26,003 bases of DNA from JARRJY01 sp037388705. GTDB lineage: Bacteria > Pseudomonadota > Gammaproteobacteria > UBA6429 > Thiohalophilaceae. The position numbers were made by a program, and so were the translations under genes. The stretch spans positions 1-26,003 of the forward strand of contig JARRJY010000028.1 in the NCBI GenBank assembly GCA_037388705.1, in the 5' to 3' direction. The notes under the pieces are model-generated. The model ran no database searches. It had not been told where the DNA came from and was given only the letters and a program-made list of their open reading frames with translations. Every line of letters begins with the position of its first letter. The stretch's first letter is position 1. This document shows, piece by piece, positions 1 to 6,736 of this stretch.

Positions 1-264
1 CCGGGAGCGGCCCTGTCTTTACAGATGCATCATCACCGGGCAGAACACTGGGTAGTGGTAACAGGCACTGCAAAAGTTACCAGGGGCGAAGAGGTATTCC
101 TGGTTGGTGAAAATGAATCGACTTATATCCCCATTGGCATGAAACATCGACTGGAAAATCCTGGCACTATCCCGTTGGAAATTATCGAAGTCCAGTCAGG
201 CAGTTATCTGGGTGAAGATGATATTACTCGATTTGACGATGTTTATGGCCGTGAAAACGAATGA
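1..264 (+). CDS. manC: Mannose-1-phosphate guanylyltransferase / mannose-6-phosphate isomerase, C-terminal cupin part (partial)
   Basis: This is the 3' end of a gene that begins before the window; the frame is open from base 1. The visible residues form the cupin (type II phosphomannose isomerase) domain of the ManC/AlgA/XanB family. The metal-site motif LQMHHHRAEHW, then NESTYIPIG, KHRLENPG and the terminal VQSGSYLGEDDI are all present and close to family consensus. The family makes GDP-mannose for surface polysaccharides from mannose-6-phosphate and mannose-1-phosphate. Whether the protein also has the nucleotidyltransferase half cannot be seen, but that is usual for the family. The stop codon overlaps the cmk start by four bases (ATGA), which suggests translational coupling. 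The internal ATG at 25 is not the start, because conserved residues continue upstream of it. Confidence 0.88.
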   Translation, partial: PGAALSLQMHHHRAEHWVVVTGTAKVTRGEEVFLVGENESTYIPIGMKHRLENPGTIPLEIIEVQSGSYLGEDDITRFDDVYGRENE

Positions 265-950
265 ATGATGTTCCAGTTTTAACCATTGACGGCCCCTCCG
301 GCTCCGGTAAGGGCACTATAAGTGCCTTAGTGGCCCAAAAGCTGGGTTGGCACATGCTTGATAGTGGCGCATTGTATCGACTGGTTGCCCTGGGAGCGCA
401 GCGCCGAGGCATCAATTTTAACGATATTGCCGCATTGGTGACTTACGCAGAAAACCTCGATGTGGTGTTTTCTGTATCGGAAAATGGTCTGAAAACGGAA
501 GTATTGCTCGAGGGTGAGGAAGTTACCGACGACATTCGCACTGAAACAGCCGGAAATAATGCCTCCAAAGTGGCGGCTATTGCCGAGGTCAGGACAGCCT
601 TACTGCAGCGGCAACGTGATTTTGCCCACCCTCCGGGGCTGGTTGCAGATGGTCGAGACATGGGTACCGTGGTGTTTCCCGGGGCAAAGGTAAAAGTTTT
701 TCTTACCGCCAGCGCGGCTGAAAGGGCCTTGCGACGCCATAAACAGTTGAAAGAAAAGGGAATTAGTGCTAATCTTGCCGACCTCCAAGCGGAGATAGCT
801 GAACGCGATGAACGAGATTCAAAACGGGCAGTCTCACCGTTAGTACCTGCCGATGATGCGGTGGTACTGGATACCTCTGAAATGAGCATTGATGAGGTTA
901 CCAGTAAAGTATTGCAGCTTTGTCAGCAAGGTTTTGGAGAAATTGAATAG
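261..950 (+). CDS. cmk: Cytidylate kinase
   Basis: The enzyme phosphorylates CMP and dCMP to the diphosphates with ATP in the cytoplasm, for nucleotide salvage and RNA/DNA precursor supply. The 229-residue length is normal for the bacterial family (about 225-230). The P-loop GPSGSGKGT lies at residues 11-19, the substrate-side motif DSGALYR at 34-40 and the conserved DGRDMGT at 130-136. The start overlaps the manC stop (ATGA), so no separate ribosome binding site is needed. Downstream is rpsA, the usual partner (cmk-rpsA in Escherichia and Pseudomonas). Having manC rather than an aromatic amino acid gene directly upstream is unusual. Confidence 0.97.
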   Translation: MNDVPVLTIDGPSGSGKGTISALVAQKLGWHMLDSGALYRLVALGAQRRGINFNDIAALVTYAENLDVVFSVSENGLKTEVLLEGEEVTDDIRTETAGNNASKVAAIAEVRTALLQRQRDFAHPPGLVADGRDMGTVVFPGAKVKVFLTASAAERALRRHKQLKEKGISANLADLQAEIAERDERDSKRAVSPLVPADDAVVLDTSEMSIDEVTSKVLQLCQQGFGEIE

Positions 951-1047
951 GCTTGTTTGCTACGCCCTGTAGCAACGTGTGTTTAACTAACCCCGCGGCT
1001 CCACCTGCGGTTAACTGGGTCATTCTCGACCCCAGGCGAAAAATGAA
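951..1047 (+). promoter_or_regulatory. Structured rpsA leader, three consecutive hairpins
   Basis: The 97 bases between cmk and rpsA can fold into three adjacent stem-loops. 957-975 is a perfect 7-bp stem (TTGCTAC/GTAGCAA, 5-base loop). 989-1012 pairs AACC..GC with GCGGTT around a two-base bulge. 1015-1035 pairs CTGGGTC with GACCCCAG with one bulged base. The start at 1048 lacks a strong Shine-Dalgarno sequence (only GGCGAAAA nearby). In Escherichia coli the rpsA initiation region also folds into several hairpins without a good Shine-Dalgarno, is efficiently translated and is repressed by S1 itself. The same role here is inference from shape and position. Pairings were found by eye without energy calculation. 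Confidence 0.6.
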
Positions 1048-2721
1048 ATGAGCGAAAGCTTTGCTGAATTATTTGAAGAAAGTTTAAACAAGACGCAATT
1101 GCGTCCTGGTTCTATTATTACCGGTACTGTTGTCCAGGTTAATGATGATTTTGTTGTTGTTAATGCCGGTTTAAAATCTGAAGGTGTTATTCCTGCCAGC
1201 CAGTTCTATAACGAAAATGGTGAAGTCGGCGTTAATGTCGGCGATGCAGTAGAAGTTGCACTGGATACAGTTGAAGATGGATTTGGTGAGACACGTTTAT
1301 CCCGTGAAAAAGCCAAACGTGCTGAAACCTGGACCAGATTGGAAGCTGCCCACGAGGCTGGTGAAACAGTGATCGGTATTATTACTGATAAAGTCAAAGG
1401 TGGCTTTACTGTCGATCTGAATGATATCCGTGCTTTCCTGCCAGGTTCCCTGGTAGATGTCCGTCCGGTACGCGATACCAGCTACCTGGAAGGTAAAGAA
1501 CTTGAATTCAAGGTGATCAAACTGGATCGCCGTCGTAACAACGTAGTTGTCTCTCGCCGTGCTGTTGTTGAAGCAGAGGGCAGTGCCGACCGTGACAAGA
1601 TGCTGGAGAGCCTGGAAGAAGGTGCAGTCGTAAAAGGTGTGGTCAAGAACCTTACCGATTACGGTGCCTTTGTTGATCTGGGTGGTGTAGATGGCTTGTT
1701 ACACATTACTGATATGGCCTGGAAACGTGTTAAGCATCCAAGCGAAATCGTGGAAGTCGGTGATGAAATCGATGTACGTGTCCTGAAGTTTGATAAGGAA
1801 AAAATGCGTGTTTCATTAGGCTTGAAACAAACTGGCGATGATCCATGGGTTGATATCGAACGTCGTTACCCGGAGCATACACGTCTGTTTGGTAAAGTTA
1901 CCAACATTGCTGATTACGGTTGCTTTGTTGAACTGGAAGAAGGCGTTGAAGGTCTGGTTCACGTATCTGAAATGGACTGGACCAACAAAAACATCCACCC
2001 AAGCAAAGTTGTTCAACTGGGTGATGAAGTTGAAGTCATGGTTCTGGATATCGATGAGGAACGCCGTCGTATCTCACTGGGTATGAAGCAGTGCCAGGAA
2101 AATCCATGGGAAGCCTTCGGTGGTACGCACAACAAGGGTGACCGAGTTACCGGTACTATCAAATCAATCACTGATTTCGGTATCTTCATAGGTATGGACG
2201 GTGGTATTGATGGCCTGGTTCACCTGTCTGACATTTCCTGGAATGAGGAAGGTGAAGAAGCCGTTCGTAACTACAAGAAAGGCGATGAAATTGAAGCTAT
2301 CGTACTTTCCGTTGACCCGGAACGTGAGCGAATTTCTTTAGGTATCAAGCAATTAGAACAGGATCCTGTCTCTAATTTTGTTGCAGCCAACAAGAAAGGT
2401 GCTATCGTTAAAGGAACAGTTAGGGAAGTTGATGCCAAGGGTGCTGTCATTGATTTAGGTGATGACGTTGAAGGCTACTTGCGTGCTTCTGAACTGTCAC
2501 GTGACCGGGTAGAAGACGCACGCTCCATCCTTAATGAAGGTGATGAAGTGGAAGCCAAGTTCATTGGTGTTGATCGCAAGAATCGTACTGTAAATCTTTC
2601 AATTAAAGCGAAAGATACAGATGATGAGAAGGAAGCGATGAGCGAACTGAACAAAGGCTCAGCAGCAGCAACTACTACTTTAGGTGACCTGCTAAAAGAG
2701 CAGATGGATAGTGATAGCTAA
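1048..2721 (+). CDS. rpsA: 30S ribosomal protein S1
   Basis: S1 binds mRNA on the 30S subunit and is needed to initiate on most messages, especially those with weak Shine-Dalgarno sequences or structured leaders. The protein is 557 residues, the same length as the Escherichia coli protein. It has six S1 (OB-fold) repeats at roughly residues 21-87, 105-171, 192-260, 277-347, 364-434 and 451-520. Repeat signatures such as DYGAFVDLGGVDGLLHITDM and DFGIFIGMDGGIDGLVHLSD are clear. The first two repeats, which dock on the ribosome through S2, are the more divergent. The gene follows cmk and is closed by a strong intrinsic terminator. Confidence 0.98.
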   Translation: MSESFAELFEESLNKTQLRPGSIITGTVVQVNDDFVVVNAGLKSEGVIPASQFYNENGEVGVNVGDAVEVALDTVEDGFGETRLSREKAKRAETWTRLEAAHEAGETVIGIITDKVKGGFTVDLNDIRAFLPGSLVDVRPVRDTSYLEGKELEFKVIKLDRRRNNVVVSRRAVVEAEGSADRDKMLESLEEGAVVKGVVKNLTDYGAFVDLGGVDGLLHITDMAWKRVKHPSEIVEVGDEIDVRVLKFDKEKMRVSLGLKQTGDDPWVDIERRYPEHTRLFGKVTNIADYGCFVELEEGVEGLVHVSEMDWTNKNIHPSKVVQLGDEVEVMVLDIDEERRRISLGMKQCQENPWEAFGGTHNKGDRVTGTIKSITDFGIFIGMDGGIDGLVHLSDISWNEEGEEAVRNYKKGDEIEAIVLSVDPERERISLGIKQLEQDPVSNFVAANKKGAIVKGTVREVDAKGAVIDLGDDVEGYLRASELSRDRVEDARSILNEGDEVEAKFIGVDRKNRTVNLSIKAKDTDDEKEAMSELNKGSAAATTTLGDLLKEQMDSDS

Positions 2722-2737
2722 GCTGTAAAGAAGTACA

Positions 2738-2767
2738 GGCACCCCGAAAAAAGGGGTGCCTTATTTT
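2738..2767 (+). terminator. Intrinsic terminator after rpsA
   Basis: GGCACCCC (2738-2745) pairs perfectly with GGGGTGCC (2753-2760) around a purine loop and is followed by TTATTTT. It lies 16 bases past the rpsA stop. Only about 25 bases separate it from the ihfB start, so ihfB depends on read-through or on a promoter inside or upstream of this hairpin. Confidence 0.9.
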
Positions 2768-2792
2768 AAAAATAACAATACGGACAATAATA

Positions 2793-3098
2793 ATGACAAA
2801 ATCAGAGTTGATTGAAATCCTGGCACAAAAACAAACACAGTTGGCGTATAAGGATGTCGAGTTGGCCGTTAAGACCATGCTTGAACATATGGGCACAACG
2901 CTTTCCAGCGGAGAGCGAATTGAAATTCGCGGCTTTGGCAGTTTCTCGTTGCATTACCGACCCCCGCGTACTGGCCGGAATCCGAAAACCGGTGACTCAG
3001 TAGAACTGGCTGCAAAGTATGTACCGCACTTTAAACCAGGCAAGGAAATGCGTGAACGTGTTAATGAAAGCATGCAGCGCGTGGAAATTGTAAACTGA
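2793..3098 (+). CDS. ihfB: Integration host factor subunit beta
   Basis: IHF-beta pairs with IHF-alpha to bind and sharply bend DNA at specific sites, serving transcription, replication and recombination. The protein is 101 residues, slightly longer than the 94 of Escherichia coli because of a longer C-terminal tail. The DNABII fold is clear: IEIRGFGSFSLHYR, then the minor-groove arm with PPRTGRNPKTG, whose proline intercalates into DNA, then VPHFKPGKEMRERVN. The ribosome binding site is poor (only GGA at a distance). The gene follows rpsA as in many gammaproteobacteria. The alpha subunit gene lies in the same window at 25001. Confidence 0.97.
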   Translation: MTKSELIEILAQKQTQLAYKDVELAVKTMLEHMGTTLSSGERIEIRGFGSFSLHYRPPRTGRNPKTGDSVELAAKYVPHFKPGKEMRERVNESMQRVEIVN

Positions 3099-3100
3099 TT

Positions 3101-3128
3101 TTGACATAAGGATCAGTTTGATTATTAT
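3101..3128 (+). promoter_or_regulatory. Candidate sigma-70 promoter for lapA-lapB-pyrF
   Basis: A perfect -35 TTGACA (3101-3106) and a -10 TATTAT (3123-3128) are separated by 16 bases, immediately after the ihfB stop. An alternative -10, TTATAC at 3125-3130, would give an 18-base spacer. The predicted start near 3135 falls inside the left arm of the terminator hairpin that follows. Confidence 0.6.
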
Positions 3129-3162
3129 ACGGCATAAGGGCGCACCTTATGCCGTTTTTTAT
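3129..3162 (+). terminator. Intrinsic terminator after ihfB
   Basis: ACGGCATAAGG (3129-3139) pairs with CCTTATGCCGT (3145-3155), 11 perfect base pairs, followed by TTTTTTATTT. It would stop transcripts coming through ihfB. Transcripts starting at the overlapping promoter would lack about half of the left arm. Confidence 0.9.
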
Positions 3163-3196
3163 TTCAAGGGGACGCATTAAGTAATAAGGGGTAGAC

Positions 3197-3490
3197 ATGA
3201 TTCGCTTAACCTACATTATTTTTTCTCTGATCCTGCTTATTATTGGGATCCTGTTTGCCGTATTGAATGCTGATCCGGTTACCCTTCATTATTATTTTGG
3301 CGAAAAAGATATCCCTCTCTCACTAGTATTGATAATAGCCATCATTACGGGAGCAATCCTGGGTGTTATTGCCAGTGCAGGTGTTATCGTCAAATTAAAA
3401 CGTGAAAAAGCCAAACTCAGAAAACTGACCGAGCTCTCGGAAAAAGAGCTGAAAAATCTGCGTACCCTGCCGATCAAGGACGAACATTGA
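3197..3490 (+). CDS. lapA: Lipopolysaccharide assembly protein A (DUF1049)
   Basis: LapA is a small inner-membrane protein encoded with LapB; in Escherichia coli the pair is linked to LPS assembly and control of LpxC. The 97-residue protein has two predicted membrane helices, about residues 4-24 and 41-65, followed by a charged cytoplasmic tail starting KLKREKAKLRKL. The conserved NADPVTLHYYFG segment lies between the helices. The start is supported by AAGGGG six bases before the ATG. The stop codon is directly followed by lapB. Confidence 0.92.
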   Translation: MIRLTYIIFSLILLIIGILFAVLNADPVTLHYYFGEKDIPLSLVLIIAIITGAILGVIASAGVIVKLKREKAKLRKLTELSEKELKNLRTLPIKDEH

Positions 3491-3492
3491 TC

Positions 3493-4659
3493 ATGACCGA
3501 GGTATTGTTTCTCTTACTTCCAATCGCGGCTTTCTCTGGCTGGTGGATGGCATATAAAAAATACAACAAGAACACAGTACGTCAATGTGATGATCTTCCG
3601 TCAAAATACATTACCGGCCTTAATTACCTGTTAAACGAACAACCAGACAAGGCAATCGACCTGTTTATCCAGATGCTGGAAGTGGATACAGAAACAGTTG
3701 AAACGCATTTGGCACTGGGCAGTTTATTCAGAAAACGTGGTGAAGTAGACCGGGCCATTCGAATACACCAGAATTTGATAGCACGTCCTACCCTGACAAA
3801 GCCACAACGAGCTCACGCCTTATATGAACTAGCACAGGATTACATGAGCGCAGGCCTGCTGGACCGTTCAGAGGCATTGTTCTCTGACCTGGCGGAAGAT
3901 GAAATCCACAGTTCCTCGGCTCTGCAGCAATTAATTGAGATATATCAACAAGAAAAAGAATGGGATAAAGCCATTGTTGTAGTACAGAAACTGGCTGTCA
4001 AAGCAAATCAGAACTTTAATCCATTGGTGGCACATTATTATTGCGAGTTGGCAGAAAAAGCCTATGGTGAAGGGGAACGTGGCAAAGCACTCAAACTGGT
4101 AAAACGTGCATTGGCAACTGATAAGGATTGTGCCAGAGCCAGCATACTTGAAGGGGATATTGAAAAAGATAATGGAAATTACAAAACCGCAATCAAAGCT
4201 TATAAAAGAATTGAACAGCAGGATGCAGAATATCTGCCTGAAGTAATCATGTCCTTGCTGGATTGTTACCGAGCATTAGGTAAAGATAGTGAATATATTG
4301 TTTATTTACAGGAAATACTTAATAAGCACGACAGCATTTCCATTATGTTATTGATTTCGGATTTAATTAAACAACAGGAAGGTGAAAAGAGCGCTGCGGA
4401 ATTTATTGTTGATTTCCTAGAACATCGCCCCTCAGTTCGTGGCATGGATCGCCTGATCGATCTGAATATCGAACAGGCAAAAGACAGTACTAAAGAAAAA
4501 TTACAAATTCTTAAAAATGTAACCAGCCAGATACTTGATAATAACCCGGTCTATCAATGTCAGTCCTGTGGTTTCCACGCAAAGGCGATGCATTGGCAGT
4601 GTCCTGGCTGTAAGCAGTGGAGTACCATTAAACCCATACATGGTGTTGAAGGTGAATAA
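3493..4659 (+). CDS. lapB: Lipopolysaccharide assembly protein B, TPR and rubredoxin-like domains
   Basis: LapB (YciM) is an inner-membrane-anchored protein that in Escherichia coli promotes FtsH degradation of LpxC and so limits lipid A synthesis. Residues 1-20 form one membrane helix (VLFLLLPIAAFSGWWMA). The middle is a string of tetratricopeptide repeats. The C terminus holds a rubredoxin-like metal knuckle with CQSC and CPGC pairs (Cys356, 359, 370, 373 from this start). Length is 388 residues against 389 in Escherichia coli. The ATG at 3493 aligns best with known N termini. A TTG at 3487, overlapping the lapA stop and only six bases from an AAGGA, is an alternative start that adds two residues. 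Confidence 0.95.
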   Translation: MTEVLFLLLPIAAFSGWWMAYKKYNKNTVRQCDDLPSKYITGLNYLLNEQPDKAIDLFIQMLEVDTETVETHLALGSLFRKRGEVDRAIRIHQNLIARPTLTKPQRAHALYELAQDYMSAGLLDRSEALFSDLAEDEIHSSSALQQLIEIYQQEKEWDKAIVVVQKLAVKANQNFNPLVAHYYCELAEKAYGEGERGKALKLVKRALATDKDCARASILEGDIEKDNGNYKTAIKAYKRIEQQDAEYLPEVIMSLLDCYRALGKDSEYIVYLQEILNKHDSISIMLLISDLIKQQEGEKSAAEFIVDFLEHRPSVRGMDRLIDLNIEQAKDSTKEKLQILKNVTSQILDNNPVYQCQSCGFHAKAMHWQCPGCKQWSTIKPIHGVEGE

Positions 4660-4675
4660 CAGGTAAAGAAAGAAT

Positions 4676-5377
4676 ATGACGAATGAGTCTAAAATTATTG
4701 TTGCGCTCGATTATCCTGATGCAAAACAGGCCAATGCATTTGTTGAACGAATTGATGCGAGTTTATGTAAATTAAAAGTCGGCAAAGAATTATTTACTGC
4801 CGAAGGTCCAGGCTTTGTTGAGAGTCTGGTTAAAAAAGATTTTGATGTTTTTCTTGATCTTAAATTTCATGATATCCCAAATACCGTCGCCAATGCCTGT
4901 TCTGTAGCAGCCGAGCTAGGAGTATGGATGGTGAATGTCCATGCAATGGGTGGACGTAAGATGATGACAGCAGCCATGGAGGCACTGGCTAACAAACAGG
5001 CCCGGCCATTTCTCATAGCTGTCACTATTCTTACCAGTATGGGACAGGAAGATATTACTGAAATAGGCTTGCCAGATGACCCCGCTGGAAATGTCGCACG
5101 TCTGGCAGCGCTGGCAGAGGATTCCGGACTTGATGGAGTAGTGTGCTCACCACAGGAAGTCAGCATGTTAAGAAGCCAGCGTTCCACTGGATTCAAACTG
5201 GTAACTCCAGGCATTCGTCCTGCTAATAGTGCCAAGGGTGACCAAAAACGTGTGATGAGTCCTGCGGAAGCCATCGCGATGGGTTCAGATTACCTGGTAA
5301 TTGGCCGCCCCATTACCCAGTCAGATGATCCTGTATCAGCACTAGAAACTATCAGTGCTGAACTTGTTTCTTTGTAA
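4676..5377 (+). CDS. pyrF: Orotidine 5'-phosphate decarboxylase
   Basis: The enzyme converts OMP to UMP, the last step of de novo pyrimidine synthesis, in the cytoplasm. The 233-residue protein is a TIM barrel with the catalytic D-x-K-x-x-D array in DLKFHDIPNT (Asp61, Lys63, Asp66), the N-terminal VALDYPD, and the phosphate-binding LVTPGIRP and YLVIGRPIT motifs. A purine-rich AAAGAAAG precedes the ATG. It sits 16 bases after lapB, the same order as in Escherichia coli, so it is probably in the lapA-lapB-pyrF operon. Confidence 0.98.
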   Translation: MTNESKIIVALDYPDAKQANAFVERIDASLCKLKVGKELFTAEGPGFVESLVKKDFDVFLDLKFHDIPNTVANACSVAAELGVWMVNVHAMGGRKMMTAAMEALANKQARPFLIAVTILTSMGQEDITEIGLPDDPAGNVARLAALAEDSGLDGVVCSPQEVSMLRSQRSTGFKLVTPGIRPANSAKGDQKRVMSPAEAIAMGSDYLVIGRPITQSDDPVSALETISAELVSL

Positions 5378-5422
5378 GTATTTTCTTACATCACTTTCAG
5401 AAATTGCTGATAGCGCAAAAGG

Positions 5423-5451
5423 TTGTTTGCTTATGTACCTGATTTTATAAT
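5423..5451 (+). promoter_or_regulatory. Candidate sigma-70 promoter for the ComEA-like gene
   Basis: TTGTTT (5423-5428) and a consensus TATAAT (5446-5451) are separated by exactly 17 bases. The predicted start near 5458 lies about 27 bases before the ATG. No terminator is visible between pyrF and this point, so pyrF transcripts may also read in. Confidence 0.6.
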
Positions 5452-5484
5452 TCTTCTGAATAATTCAACGAGAAAGGAGTCTCA

Positions 5485-5775
5485 ATGATGAAAAAAATAC
5501 TAACTAACTTGTTGATTATAATAGGAATTTCGGCATTTTCATTCTATGCCCAGGCTGAGCCAGTCAATATTAATACAGCCGACATTAAGTCATTAGCAGA
5601 AAATATCAAGGGTATCGGAGCCAAGAAAGCACAGGCAATTGTTGATTACCGCAAAACACATGGACCATTTAAACGTGTTGATGATATTGTCAAAGTGAAA
5701 GGAATTGGCAATAAATTACTGGAGAAAAATCGAGCAGATCTCAGAATTAGTACTCCAAAAGTAAAAAACAATTGA
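5485..5775 (+). CDS. Secreted ComEA-family helix-hairpin-helix protein
   Basis: This 96-residue protein has an N-terminal signal peptide (MMKKILTNLL, hydrophobic core, likely cleavage after AQA near residue 24). The rest is a double helix-hairpin-helix domain: VNINTAD, then IKGIGAKKAQAIVDYR and VDDIVKVKGIGNKLLEKN. ComEA-like proteins bind DNA without sequence specificity; in naturally competent bacteria the periplasmic form pulls DNA across the outer membrane. Many gammaproteobacteria carry such short copies without proof of competence, so function is uncertain. AAGGAGT at 5474-5480 supports a start at 5485 or at the next ATG (5488). In Pseudomonas aeruginosa a similar small gene lies by aminotransferase and uvrB genes at the end of the O-antigen locus. 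Confidence 0.9.
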   Translation: MMKKILTNLLIIIGISAFSFYAQAEPVNINTADIKSLAENIKGIGAKKAQAIVDYRKTHGPFKRVDDIVKVKGIGNKLLEKNRADLRISTPKVKNN

Positions 5776-5803
5776 AACAGTTAGCCTGTTTTCTATATCC
5801 TAG

Positions 5804-5836
5804 AAAAGGACGCAATTTGCGTCCTTTTTCTTTTTT
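5804..5836 (+). terminator. Intrinsic terminator after the ComEA-like gene
   Basis: AAAAGGACGCA (5804-5814) pairs with TGCGTCCTTTT (5818-5828) around a three-base loop, followed by a T-rich tract. It separates the housekeeping genes from the glycan cluster that starts at 5861. Confidence 0.85.
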
Positions 5837-5860
5837 CAGCAAAAGTGATGAGAAAGCAGA

Positions 5861-6733
5861 ATGGTTAAATCAACACACATTGTGTTGCGTGCTATGCGCG
5901 TACACCAATGGGCAAAAAACTCACTATTGTTTGTACCATTGATTCTGTCTCATAACTTGTTCAACCAACAAATGTTTTTCAGTACCTTGATCGCGTTTCT
6001 GTCGTATAGCCTGTGTGCCTCGGCGGTGTACATTATTAATGATATTGTTGATATCGAAGCAGATAAGCAGCACCCAACAAAACGAAACAGACCGATCGCG
6101 TCAGGACAACTATCTGTCTCGTTTGGTTGGGGGCTATCTGTTTTTCTATTTGTTCTTGCGGTAATTATTGCCTGGTTTGTAAGTTGGCCTTTTGTTTACG
6201 TCCTTCTTGCCTATTTGACTATTACATCTCTTTATTCTTTTATATTTAAACGTATTGTACTTATTGATGTTTTATTACTTTCAGGCCTCTACACTTTTCG
6301 CCTTATTGCCGGTGGCATCGCTTCGGGCGTCGAGGTTTCCTTCTGGCTACTGGTATTTTCACTGTTTATCTTTTTAAGTCTGGCACTGGTGAAGCGATAT
6401 TCAGAATTAAAAAATATTTCCGCAGAAATGGTGAAAGGACGTGGTTATCTAAAGAGCGATATGCCTTTATTACTTAACCTGGGAATTGTCAGTGGTTATC
6501 TCTCAGTACTGGTTATTGGTTTATACATAAATGATGAAGCTGTCATTATTCATTACTCTCAGCCAAACTGGTTATGGCTGGTATCGGTTTCGGTACTGTT
6601 CTGGATTAGCAGGATCTGGCTGGTGACTTTCAGGGGAAATATGAATGAGGATCCTGTCATGTATGCCATCCATGATCGTGACAGCCTGTTGGTACTGGCC
6701 AGTTGTATTCTTGCAATCATACTGGCTCTTTAA
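5861..6733 (+). CDS. UbiA-family phosphoribosyl-phosphopolyprenol synthase (DPPR synthase-like)
   Basis: Membrane prenyltransferase of the UbiA superfamily, 290 residues with about eight hydrophobic segments. The aspartate motif is NDIVDIEADKQHPTKRNRP (residues 60-78). Its D-x6-HPxKxxRP form is typical of the decaprenyl-phosphate phosphoribosyltransferase branch (mycobacterial Rv3806c) rather than ubiquinone or heme enzymes. The second motif YSFIFK (125-130), Asp136, Arg147 and AGG (150-152), and the KRYSEL segment near 179, also fit that branch. The known reaction joins PRPP to polyprenyl phosphate at the inner membrane, giving polyprenyl-phosphoryl-5-phosphoribose. DprE1-like and DprE2-like genes follow at once (3-base gap, then overlap), which strengthens the assignment. 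Here the lipid would presumably be undecaprenyl phosphate (inference). Confidence 0.88.
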   Translation: MVKSTHIVLRAMRVHQWAKNSLLFVPLILSHNLFNQQMFFSTLIAFLSYSLCASAVYIINDIVDIEADKQHPTKRNRPIASGQLSVSFGWGLSVFLFVLAVIIAWFVSWPFVYVLLAYLTITSLYSFIFKRIVLIDVLLLSGLYTFRLIAGGIASGVEVSFWLLVFSLFIFLSLALVKRYSELKNISAEMVKGRGYLKSDMPLLLNLGIVSGYLSVLVIGLYINDEAVIIHYSQPNWLWLVSVSVLFWISRIWLVTFRGNMNEDPVMYAIHDRDSLLVLASCILAIILAL

Positions 6734-6736
6734 CGA

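Noticed and set aside
443..889. Long - strand frame opposite cmk, and similar frames opposite other genes
   Set aside because: These are shadows of strongly coding + strand genes, with no recognisable protein motifs or start signals.
5772..5799. TTGAAA-16-TATATC promoter-like pair before ubiA
   Set aside because: The strong terminator at 5804-5836 would stop its transcript at once, so a role for ubiA is doubtful.
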